A DNA stretch of 64,000 nt from Tetraselmis striata (lineage: Eukaryota; Chlorophyta; Chlorodendrophyceae; Chlorodendrales; Chlorodendraceae), in NCBI GenBank assembly GCA_006384855.1, contig VCJN01001132.1, positions 124,001-188,000 on the forward strand. Reading direction: 5' to 3'. Both the position numbers and the translations under genes were made by a program. Shown one piece after another: positions 9,444 through 20,600 of the stretch (its first letter is position 1; every line of letters begins with the position of its first letter). The notes beneath the pieces are model-generated. The model was not told the DNA's origin, did not search any database, and saw nothing but the letters and a program-made list of their open reading frames with translations.

Positions 9444-12291
9444 CTATAAGGTTTCGGCCGCGGCCTGCCCTGCGGAGTATGGCACCACGCAGATCTCCTC
9501 CTGCAGCCGAATTCCAGTCTTTTCCTCCACCTGCTGCTTTACGAATGCGATCAGCCCCCGCATGTCATCCGCGCTACACGTGCCCTGCCATCACCCCCAG
9601 TACACGCGGCCACACACACACACACACATTTAGTCAAGCATAACAGTGTTGCCATGGTAGCCCAAAATGCTACGATGGTGTCCTTGGCTGTAAGAGACCA
9701 GCTGACTAGGGTGGAACATAGAGTGAAACTCTGGTACCGGGTTTGACAAGACCAGGTACACCTGCTACTCGCAGCTGGTGGAGCAGTGAAGGCAGGAGAC
9801 AGCGGTTCTTTGGGTGGGTGATATGTAAGACTGTTGGGGTGTGCAGGGATGAGCGGCAACGCACCCGGTTGATCAGGAAGTTGGCGTGCTGCGGCGACAC
9901 CATGGCGCCGCCCTGCGCCGCGCCCTTCAGCCCCAGCCGGTCTATGAGCAGCCCTGCGGGAGTGTCGGCCTGCCCCGGCCCGGCGCTGGCGTTTCGAAAC
10001 ACGCAGCCGGCGGACTTGGATGCCAATGGCTGTGACGCCCTGCGCCTGAGAGGCCAAAGAAAGGGGGGGAGGGGGGGGGGGGGGGGTTAAACGCTGGAAT
10101 GGGGTTGCTTTTGGGGGATCACACGAACATGAGAAGCGAATGCCTGGCTCATACCCAACATACATGCATACATACATACATACATAAATACATACATACA
10201 TGTAAGTTCTGTCTCCCTCTCTCGTATTACATATAAACCATACATACATACAAACATACATACATATACATATGCACACACGTTATTTTTATATGTATAT
10301 ATATACAAAAAAACAGTGATACATGTCAATATTCAGAACTAGGGAGCATGCGCCAACCCACATTATTGCAGACAAAGCATGGCGTGTGCAGGAGGGGTGG
10401 AGAGGGAGGCTGCAGCACCTGGCCAGGCTGTCATGGGCGCGCGCCAGGGCGTCCCGGTCGTGCTGCAGCTGGCAGGTGGCCGCCACGATGACGGAGGACT
10501 TGGGCAGGCGCTGGAAGGGGGAGCGCCGGTAGCCAAAGCCCGGCTTGTGCGCGCCGCCTGGGAGGGAGTCCACAATGATCAGCCCCGGCAGCCGGGAGGC
10601 GGGAAATGTTTCAGGCAGCATCAGACAGCGTGAGCATGGTGGGTGAGAGGATGGTTGAAGGTGTGTGTGATGGTGGGGGGGGGGAGGGGGGGGGGGGGGG
10701 GTCTGCACCCTGGCTGGGCTGCCAGTGCCAGGTCTCCAGCTGGCCGTCCGCGTGCATGACCTCCGCACAGACCAAAACGGAGCCAATGTCCTGTCCCGCA
10801 GGGGGGGGGGGGGGGGGTTCAGCAGCGCCACGCCATAGGGAGTGGGAGGGGGTCAGGCGAGCCGCTGTTATGGCTTAAGGTTAAGGGCGACCCTAGAGCG
10901 ACTCTGGCGCCGACCACGACAGGGCATCTGCGGGCGATAATGGGGCAGCCGGTAGAGCCGGAAGGCAACAGTTGCCCAGGTGCAACATGTTATTGAATGG
11001 ATATACCGGGTGATGCGACGTGGCGGTTAAAAGGGAGGAGGGTGCGGAATGTGCTGCGTGGTGGGGGGCTGCGGCGCCCCTTCACCTGTCCGTCGGCCCC
11101 AGAGTTCATGTACATCGCGCCGCCCAGCGTGCCAGGGATGCCGCACGCAAACTCCAGGCCGGACCAGGCGCCCCCCGCGGTGTGCAGCCCCAGCTTGTTG
11201 AAGTGGCAGCCCGAGCCAAACCTGCGTCAAGCTCAGGCCAGGCATGGCTCCGTTGGACGGCTCTCCGACGCGGGACGGCAGGGGGGGGGGGGTGGGGCTT
11301 CCAATGCGAGCCAGGATATCCGAACCCTGCTGGTCACGCACCTGAACAGCCCACCGCCCAGATCCTCCACGAAGTCCATCTCATTAACCACCACAAGACC
11401 GTCAAAGCCGCGGTCATCAAAGAGGCTGTTGGAGCCACGCCCAACGACCCACACCGCCAGCTGCTGTGCTGCCGCCCACCTGGAACGCCCCGCCAGGCCG
11501 CAGCACTGATCAGGGACCCTGACAACCTCATCATGCACGCCCCCCACCCTCCCTTTCTCGCCCCCCCCGGCGCTCCCACCTATTCACAGACACCCCACAA
11601 ACATATCTCACGCCAACCACCAAGGGGCACAGACCCGCCCATGATAGCTGGAAATATGAGGGAGCATAGGTTTATCGTTTTGCGAGAATCCAGCACGTGT
11701 ATGATGAAACTGTACTCGCACCTGAAGATTATATGCCCGCTGCTTTCGATTATCACTGCCGCTAACCTGTACGCCTGCTTGTGCACAGCGCCATCCGCGA
11801 GGGCCACATCACCGGGTTGAAATACAAAAGGCGTGCCACCTCCAGCCACCCACCTGAGCGCCGCCGACAGCGACTCGACGTCCTGCACCTCCAGCAGATA
11901 GCGCGCCGGGCCGCCTGCGCCACATAGCTCCGGTGTGCTCAGGATGAAGCGGGTTATGTGGGCGAATAGGCGAGTGTTGCGGCACGAAGGGGTGGGGCGG
12001 GGGCACTGCGTCACCTATCGCCCAGCTGCAGTATCGCGACAGCGGCTGCGCCTCGAGCAGCCCCACGGGCCTCTCGCCAGCCGGGTGGTACCGCCGCCCG
12101 TGCACAGCCGGACCTGTCTGGTTTGATCGCGTCCGAGGTGCCACTATGGCGTCGGCCTGCGCGGCGGGGGTTGGTCGCTGGCGACGCCCCCTCGCCGCCC
12201 GCAGCCGTGTCGGTCCCCCCCGCGACGCCACCGCCACCGCGACTACCCTCGGCGACGCACGGCCAAGCGGCGCCGGGCGAAGCGCAGCCAT
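9444..12291 (-). CDS. murB: UDP-N-acetylenolpyruvoylglucosamine reductase (MurB), probably plastid-targeted
   Basis: FAD- and NADPH-dependent reduction giving UDP-MurNAc, the second committed step of peptidoglycan synthesis. Eight exons (12291-12015, 11914-11850, 11460-11342, 11221-11086, 10790-10709, 10557-10419, 10045-9865, 9584-9444) join in phase to 379 residues; exon 3 could start one codon earlier at 11463. Seen: FAD-binding IGGPARY and VGRGSN followed by [11 protein letters not shown] (about 93-140); [16 protein letters not shown]; the catalytic-Arg motif GYRRSP (Arg237); AGCVFRNA, with Cys286 where most enzymes have the proton-donor Ser; AGLLID and GLKG; and a C-terminal Glu (362/363). 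The first ~70 residues are Arg/Ala/Ser/Pro-rich and lack the fold, which suggests a plastid transit peptide. In plants and some algae MurB serves plastid-envelope peptidoglycan and plastid division. Exons and introns match the neighbours, so bacterial contamination is unlikely. Confidence 0.93.
10146..10310. repeat. (CATA)n-type microsatellite in murB intron
   Basis: Imperfect tetranucleotide CATA/TACA repeats cover much of the intron between the exons ending at 10419 and starting at 10045, followed by an AT-rich stretch. A long G run (10071-10086) lies in the same intron close to the acceptor side. Confidence 0.85.
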
Positions 12292-12569
12292 GAGCGCGGC
12301 CTCGGGGCGGGACTGACGGCAAGGGACGCGGGGAAGCGGCGCGGGCAGCGCAGGAAGGCGGTGCAAGGTTGGGCAGTGACCTGTCTCGCAAGCGGGTCTC
12401 GCAAGCAAGTCGTGGGGAGCGGGACGACACCGATAAAAACAGCGCGAAAAAAAATAACAGCTCCCAACAGGCAGGCTGCGCGCGCAATGACAATAACGAC
12501 TGATGATGTCCGCTGCCCTATACCCGGTACCGCCGGTAGTATGAGATATAATCCTTACTGGGGCTGCGA

Positions 12570-12830
12570 CGAGGGGGTTCATCGCTTGTCCGCTCGGTCG
12601 ATGAGAGGTCGTCTCGTACGCGAGAGGTCCGGGTATCGACTTTTGGCCGATGCATTTTCAGCAATCTCGTCCCGGCGTGTCCTGGGTTTCCCCGGTTGAT
12701 GCATTAGCCCGTCGGGGTTCGAATGAGGCAAGGGTCTACGGGCTATTAATGCCAGACCTACGACTGCAGTTGGCGCAAGAGGTCAAGTGCTGGGGCGGCT
12801 TCGGCCGATGTCCCGGGGCGAAATTTACTT
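12570..12830 (+). mobile_element. SINE-like element, copy B, with 15 bp target-site duplication
   Basis: About 261 bp, flanked by TTACTGGGGCTGCGA at 12555-12569 and TTACTGGGGCTACGA at 12831-12845 (14 of 15 identical), a convincing target-site duplication. The 5' part (12583-12650) resembles a tRNA: a D-arm-like GCTCGG segment, an anticodon-arm-like CTC...GAG hairpin around GTACGCG, and a T-arm-like CCGGGTATCGA. The body matches copies A, C, D and E. No open frame. This is consistent with tRNA-derived, reverse-transcribed short elements mobilised in trans. Confidence 0.85.
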
Positions 12831-12845
12831 TTACTGGGGCTACGA

Positions 12846-15800
12846 ACATGAAACGGCGCTGCGCCGATGGATGACGACAGCGCAATCCATCGCGGCGCCG
12901 TATATTTAGGTACACATATTTCTAGCTACAGGTACAGATTACATGTCTAAAACATATCGTACATATATGATCATATTTATGTTCAGTACATATGTACATA
13001 TATGTATAACTGTGTGTATATGTATATGTAAATATGTGTGTATTAATTTATGTATATTTGCATCTGTACATATATGTGTATGTATATATGTTTTAACAGT
13101 AGATGGACAGCTGGATATAAGGTTTATGACCTGAAGCTCAGCTATAATATTGCACATTTATGATCAGCCTTTATCATCATTGGATATGATACACCCTTTG
13201 AACCTTTATACGACTGCGCCACACGCCGAGTGGTCATGATACCTCATCGTGTGCGGCGTTTCAAATATGAATCCCCACAACCCTGAGGTTGGTGCCTCGC
13301 ACGTGCCACCGCGCATGCATAGTTTGTCAGGTGATGGGTGCAATACTTGAACTCATGATACTTAATTTTGAGTGCACCCAGGATAGAAAACGTCGGATAT
13401 TCTTGTCCTACGGGTCAAAAGTATGACCCATAGACGAAAATATCTGGTGAATATCCTTCGGCCAGCAGCTCTTCAACAACTTTTCAATAAGATTTTCTGT
13501 CACTGCACGCGCTTAAAACCCGAGATAAAACTGAGTTTTGACCTTCGCGCTACGATTTACGAGGATGTAATTTACTCTATTATAACACGAATAGCAACAT
13601 CGAATAACTCGGAGTACGGACATGCGGGGTTTAGCTGCAACATTATGTATGCCGCCTTTTTTGTGGTTGGGTGAATTTGGGTCCCAGTGCATCCCGTCGG
13701 AAGCACCAAGTCCGGCTTGCAACGGCGGGCGGGCCGTTTCTTGCCTCGGCAAAAAGAGGCGGGAAGGCCCATGGGGGTGGAGGAGGGGGGGGGGGGGGGG
13801 GGGGGGGGGGCTTCGCCTTCCTCAATGCCGTTTGTCTCTCTTTCTGTGGCGTGAGCTCTGCGGTCGATGGTTTTGACTTTGTGGCGTATTCTTGTTGTCG
13901 AAGCGATGTCTGCAGGGTTTCCTTCCCTCCCTCCGGCTAAGAATTACGCAATGGGCTTGTTTGATAGTATATTCCACCAGTTGTCTGCTTGTGGTCTGCG
14001 GCAAATAGCGGATGAGAAGTTTTGCCGTGCTGTGAAGGCGGTCCGTTTCAAAGCCTTGCATAAACTCACCGCCTCGTGCAATGCCCATTCATGTGGCCGT
14101 TGCTGAGGTATTTGCCGCACATTAAATAGGAGACTTGTTCCTTACTTGGGTGCCCCACACAAACTCCAATGTATGCGTATTCTTGTCTCTCTTCACATGT
14201 CGTCAGTGGGTTCATTGGATGAAGTTCGACATCGCCTCACCACTGTAGGGCAGTGGTAAGAAGGTGTTAGTGTATCGTGTGGTCGTTCTTCATGTCGTGC
14301 TTCCGACCCGTTGTGTGGTATGTGTTTGCGCAGCGCGGACCTTATTGAGGTCTTGGGGTGCCTGTGTGCCCTTCTGTCGCGGCTGGGGCGGACGGTGTTC
14401 TGATTTAGGGTACAGGGTTTGGGTTATGGTACAATCATATGGCTTCCGTGTAGCGACTACTTGCTACCTCCCAGCCGCCGCTTGACTCCGGATGAAGCAC
14501 TCCCAAAGTACTTCATCCGAGTATTTTGCAGCAGCTCGCCTCCATTTCCGGCCGCGCCCTTCCATCTGCGATATTATGTAGATCTGACGCCCTGAATATG
14601 TGCGGGGAGCCCCTCTGTGATGGTGGTGCTCATGCAAGCACAAGAGCCATCGTTTTGCGTTCCCCCCGTGTTGCAGTGTCAATCTAGAACTCAGCAGCTA
14701 ATGTATTTAGGGCATCACAAATCTGGTGTGTGTAATAGAGACATGATTGCGATCTACGTAAGCGGCACCACGAGCAAGCCCAACTTTATTATCATGGAAC
14801 ACATTCACAGAGGCGCGCTGCTTTCCACGTCGCGGCGGCGCGCATGCGGGCGAGCACTTCTCACAAATGGAAATCGAGTGCTGATAAGCACTGCAGTTAT
14901 TACGGCCTCACTGCTCCCAAACCAAGCCCGGACAGACGGGCGAGACGCGACCTGTGCGCTCTCGGCAGGGCCGGGTTTCAGCCGGCGTTGCGGTGGCGTG
15001 CTGCAGCCCCTGTAGCCCAGTGGGCGGATCCATGCAGTCACCTGCTAGGGCTTCGAATAATGTACATGGCAGGGCTGGCCATAAGTAGGCACCCCAATTA
15101 ATGCAATCGGGCAGCGCCTAGCGCCCCAAACCGTCGATAAATCCCGGCCGTGAGGTGCGAGTACAACGCTTTTCACCAGGAGATGAGCCGCGCGTAAAGC
15201 CAGGGCCTCAGCGTATATGCGGTAAGTACACATTATTAACCCCCCCCTTCCCCCCCCCCCCTCACTTCTTTTACATCCCCTCCGCCTCCAGGGCGGGGAT
15301 TCGAGCTAGTGGTGTAGGATTGTGACATTGTGATACAGGCGGCGGCCCCGCCACCACGCCCGGCCATATCCAAATGCCGCATCCAGATATTCCAAGCTAT
15401 TCATTATTACCCAATGTTATGCTACCGACCTGCGCAGCACGGGCGCCGCAGTATTGACGTGGCGGTGCGGCTGTAAACGTACTTGCTACGACGTTTGAGC
15501 AGGACTGCAATAATACTATATCGGCCACCCAATGATGTTGAGATCAAATCTACCTGGCGTTGTGCAAAGTGGAACAGCAGAATGGAGAAGCGGATGACAG
15601 CTGCCCATAGAAGAAACCGGAATGGTGACATCGCGGTGTGGCGAAATAGTGTGCTGGGTCAGTAGGCCATGTTAGTGGCGAGCAACGAAGAGAGCCTCGC
15701 AGTTACTGTTGCATCTATATCCGCAATGATAGATGCACCTTCAGGGCATCACGCGCGGACTTTGCATCATCAGAGTGCGGCGCGCAGCATGGCAGGTGCA

Positions 15801-16268
15801 GCACAGCGGCGGGAGCATGCACCACCTGCCTTGCCGGTTGTACGCATTTAAAGTCTCTGCACCATCAAGCGAGAGATGCCTGGGAAACTGAACCCCACCC
15901 GGTGTATATACTGCATGTTGGAACCGAAAGACGTGTTGCTAGCCGCACGTGCGTTAGTGTGCCAGGGGGGGGGGGGGGAGCTCTGGCGGACAGCTGCACA
16001 CAGGCACACGCACACGTGCATGCAGGTACGCGGACAACGTGAACTAGGCAGGACATACATTTTGATGACAAGGGAGGCGCATCAGTGCCCTTTAAAGCAT
16101 GCGATCGGTCCGCCAGCTTACATTCCTGCAAGCTGGACAGAGCCCCCCCCCCCCCCCCCCCCCCCCCTTTCCTCCCTGGAGTCATGGCGGACCTGCCCAG
16201 GGCTGGGATGCCGGACGACCGGACAACGTGGCGCGCACTACCGGGCAGTGGTCACCTGGCCGCCCTGC
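12846..16268. other. Gene-poor region between murB and the DUF3754 gene
   Basis: 3.4 kb. It holds an AT-rich TACATATATG-type low-complexity block (about 12905-13105), a 30-base G run (about 13787-13810), and otherwise lower-GC DNA. Several open frames of 60-130 codons (for example 13423-13674, 14617-15015, both plus) were read through; none shows a domain, signal peptide or coherent codon bias, so I call none. C runs at 15241-15262 and 16144-16167 follow the pattern of the window. Confidence 0.5.
16118..16122 (-). terminator. Candidate TGTAA polyadenylation signal for the DUF3754 gene
   Basis: TGTAA on the minus strand about 147 bases past the stop at 16269, a plausible 3' UTR length. Short motif, so modest weight. 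Confidence 0.35.
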
Positions 16269-17628
16269 TCAGCTGAAGGGCGAGTTGAAGACGCGCTTGA
16301 AGATGGCCAGCCGCTTCTTGCCCTTCTTCTTGGCTGGCGGCTGCTGCTGCCCAATGGACTGCACAGAGATGCGCCCCAGCGAGGCCGCGTCCGATCTGGG
16401 TGCAACAGGCAGGTAGGGGTTGGCTGGGATCTCCGGGAGTCTCCACCCCCCCCCCCCCCTACACACACACACACACACATGCATGCAGGCTCCTGACAGG
16501 CTAGGAATGTCTAATTTCTAGCGATGTGTAACAACACAGATGTTGGGAGCCCAGAGGGGGGGGGATGCTGCACCTGGAGTTGACTGTGCCGCCGCCATTG
16601 TACGACTGGCGTGGCGTGGGACCTGACATGGAGGAGATGCTGTGGCGGTGGCTGTGCGGGGAACGCGACCCATGGCTGCTGGCCATGTCTTTAGACGCAG
16701 CGAGAGGGTCCCGCGGTAGACGGCAGGGAGAGGGGGGGGGGGGGGGGGGGGGGGGGGGCAGCATGCTGTCAGGCAACAGGCGGTAGGGGCGCGGCATGAT
16801 GGGCACCGCCGCCATCGCGCTGGTGGATGTGAGTGACTAGAACACGACGTGCGCCGCTTGCTTAACATATATGTGTCGCGCATGCGAGTGCCGGCGCACT
16901 AAGAAGAACACAAAACTATGGAACAATACTGCCAGCGATTTCGACATACAGACATACGGCCTGCGATTCAAAGTACAGACAAAACAGTAACGGAGCTGTC
17001 ATGGGAGTGCGAACAGTTTGGCGGCACATAAACATGCCGGTTCTTTAAAGTGCATCGGCACCTGTTTGTAGATATGTCATACGTAAGCCACGACGCCCTC
17101 GTGGTAAAGCTCTGAGTGCGATAAGTCAGTCAATCACGTGTGGGGTGGTGGGACCCATGCTTTGGGGCGTTAACCCTGCAATTAAGCACCGGATTTCAAA
17201 ACGAATGGGCAGCCACCACCCGAGGCAGGGGCGCGCTACCGGCCAGACGGGACTGATGTCATGGTGCCCCTTGCCGGGGTGCAGGGAGGGAGGCGCAATG
17301 AGGGAGAGTAACAGCACCGGCCACTAAAACGAATCAACAAGGCGGCCATCAAGGGGCCCAGGAAAGGGAGGGGGGAGGGGGGGGGGGGGGGGGAGGGGGC
17401 AGCCCACCCTCGGTCCAAGTGACGGGCGACCCAAAGTGCAGCGAGGTGATGGACAGACGGTGGAGGTTGCCGGCGGCCAACGCGCCCTGCAGCGCTTCGC
17501 TGAACATCTGGCGGGTGCCTGCTCGCACACACGCACACGCACCTCAGGGCCGTGGGCTTACCTAAGCCTCGCAAGGCAATGCTGTGCGCTGAGGGATGCT
17601 ACCAGGGCCGGGCAAGGGGGGGAGGGGG

Positions 17629-17669
<41 letters not shown>

Positions 17670-20600
17670 CTTGCACCTCGCAGCGATACATCGGATCCGG
17701 CTGGGAGCTGTGCCTCTCCACCGCTGAGGACAAAATGGAAGAGGCTGTCCCACCTGGTGGCGGGCGCAACAGGTGCAATGAGTGCGTGCAGAGCGGGGAG
17801 GGAGGAACGCAGGGGAAAGAAGGGGGACGAAAGGTCTGGGGAAGGTGCTGGGAGCGCTGGGGACCTCTTACCTCTCGTCCATCTTCTGCAGCGCCGCGTC
17901 GAGCGACAGCGCGGAGATGCGGTTCTGCGAGCAGAGAAGTTGGCACAGTCAGCGCATGCGAGAGCCCCCCCCCCCCCCCCCCCCCGGCCCCGTCCATCCC
18001 TTTGCTCCTAGGTGGGACTGAAGCCCGCCACCACTGATATCCAAGCCTGCCTTCGGTCGGAATGGGCCGCCAGTGGAGGGTGACGAATCCATGGAGCCCG
18101 ATCCATACCGTACCATTGAACTGGGACCGCGGGTCCAAAAAGTAATGAATGTTTTGCCAGCATCGCGTCGTATCATTTGCTATGGTTTATCCTAATGTAT
18201 CATTTCAAGACAAATATTAATAGTATTTGTTCTCTCTTTTCGCGCGCGCGGAGGGGGGTGTGGGGGTACACACACAGATCCACACACATTTATGCATGCA
18301 TTTGCCGGTACATGTATACATACATTGATAAGAAACCCAACACACAAAGCAGGCATACGGTATCAGTCAGCATAGAAGGGCGCGCCCCGGGAATGGATGG
18401 CGCCAGCCAAGGGCAGCAGGCCACCTGAGAGACGGTGGCGATGCTGTCGCGGATGATCTTCTTCAGCGCCACTTCCACGTCAAAGTCCACGGGGCAGCCA
18501 AAATGCTCCTCCAGCAGCGCCTCCACGCGCGCGTCCAGGCTGGCGGCGTCCGCCAGCTGCTGGTACTGCCGGAGGAGCACAAAGTACGCCAGCAATGCCT
18601 ACATCAAGGCGGCGAGCATCCAGGTCAGCGAGGAAAGGGCAAGGGTGGAAGGCGCGCCCGGCCGCAAGGAGGGGGGGGTGGAGGGGGCGGTGCGGGGGGG
18701 GGCAATTAGGTTGCCTTTTGTCAGGAATGAGCGACGTGCAGGTGCTCGCGTAGCCGCACTAATCATTCTTTTGTGTAAATGAGGTAAGCAGCGTACACAT
18801 GTACATGACAATATGCACGATTCTTTAGGACTGCAGCATTGCCTTCAAGCTCTCAATACACGTATGTATGCATGCCAACGATATCTATCTATCTATCTAT
18901 CTATTTATCGACATCCATGCATGCATAATACGCTGCTCAAAGTCGGGAATGTAACCCTGCATTGCAACTGCTTGCCGATGTACCAGTATATCAGCCACGT
19001 GGCGCGATGGCCTTGCAGTCGGAGCCTTCCGAGCATTTCCTATCGGCAGGGCAGGGGGATGCCAAGTAGCACCAAGCAGCGGTGCATTTCACACGGGGCC
19101 GATAACATTCTAGCCTCAGCCGGCACAATCCCAAGCCCAACGCATGCAGGCCGCACCTGCTTGTTCAGCTGCTCCTCCGTCTCATCCAGCAGCGCGAGCA
19201 GGAGCCCCTCCTGGGAGTCCACGCTCTTGGCGTACAGCGCGCGCTGCATCTGGTCATCTGCCCAGGCAGTCGGCGGCGTGTGTCCCACACTCAGCCGCTG
19301 GACAGCCATTGCTGGCGGGTAAGGAGGCGGAGCAGAGGCGGCACAGGGGGGGAGCCGCACCGATCCAGCGCTTGTTCGCGCGCATCTGCAGGAAGACCTG
19401 CACACAGCGCCCCAGCATCATGCCCACCACGCTCATCACGGTGGACACTTCGCGCCAGGCCTGTCCACCCGAGATGGGAGGGGGGGAGAAGTGTCAGCTG
19501 GGGCGATTGAAGATCAACTGGCACCTGCTCACTCACTGTTCTGTGTCACGGCGTATCTGCTGTCATTCGCGGTTCCTAATATGGGGGATGTCAGCCCAAA
19601 GGAGGTGTGCGGCCGTACAATCTTGCCGTCTGCATTGGCCGCCATCAGCGCGGCGGCGCCCGCCGCCACGGCTGCAACCACCGTGACGATGAGGCTGATC
19701 AGTGTCATGTTGTTCACGCTCACCTCCTGGGGGAAGCGGAGGGGGGGGGGGGGGGGGAAGTCGTCAGGGTGCTGGTGCCGGGGACGTGTACATGGAGCCG
19801 GGACGCCATGTAGGGATACGCCTTGGCTGCGTCTGTGTCGGTGCATGGAGCAATTGTGCAGCAGCTCCATCCAGATAGGGAAATTGGCGCAATTTCTGCA
19901 CGTGTATCAACCTGGGACAAGAGGGGGGAGATGAGGAAAGAAGAGGGAAAGGGACTCCCAAGCAGCATGAATATGGGTGTGTATGTGGTAATACTTGCCG
20001 TAACACTGGATATCAGAGTCTGCAGTGTACTTTGGAGGTCAGATACAGACAGAAATACAGCCCGAGTAGATGTAACTATGCACTATATGATGTATAATGT
20101 GCTACATAATCACAGTCATAGACTCCCATTTCTGTGCGATGATATATCGCATGCCGTACTCCCGGATGCGCGCATCCACCCAGAGCAGGGCGGCAGCGGT
20201 GGCCAGCGGGTTGGCATGCCCCGCAAAAAGATATACACGGCACGCCGCGCGCAGCGCGCACCTTGTCCGGGAACACCATCTCCACGTCCGCCATGGGGAT
20301 GTCCTGGAAGCGCTTGATGTGCAGGTTGCGCTGCGCCTTGGGCGGCGTCCCCCCCGCCGCTGCGCCGGGTTGCTCGGCAGGCGGCTTGCTGGACGCGGGC
20401 GCCTTGTCGCGGTACACGATGACCACGTCCTGGCGCACGGGGGGGGAGGGGGGGAGGGGGGGGGTTGGCAAACTCAGCGGAAGCGAGGGGCCCTGGTTGC
20501 CAAGCATCAAGTGGCATGGGGATCTTCTGGGGGGGAAGGATAGGGAGGCCTGGCAGCAGGGCTCAGTGCGCCAAACCCTGAATACCATAACAATCTGCAC

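Noticed and set aside
9551..10279. 242-codon minus-strand frame including tetranucleotide-derived Met/Cys/Val repeats
   Set aside because: It reads through an intron microsatellite and a G run of murB in the wrong frame; only parts overlap true exons and the translation is low-complexity.
12361..12699. 112-codon plus-strand frame upstream of murB
   Set aside because: Half of it lies in the SINE-like copy B and the rest is 5' flank of murB; no coding features.
19800..19914. An extra DUF3754 exon between 19914 and 19800
   Set aside because: It has an acceptor-like CAG and is open, but its translation does not resemble the family and the exons on either side join directly in phase 0 with a family-like junction (FPDK to EVSVNN).
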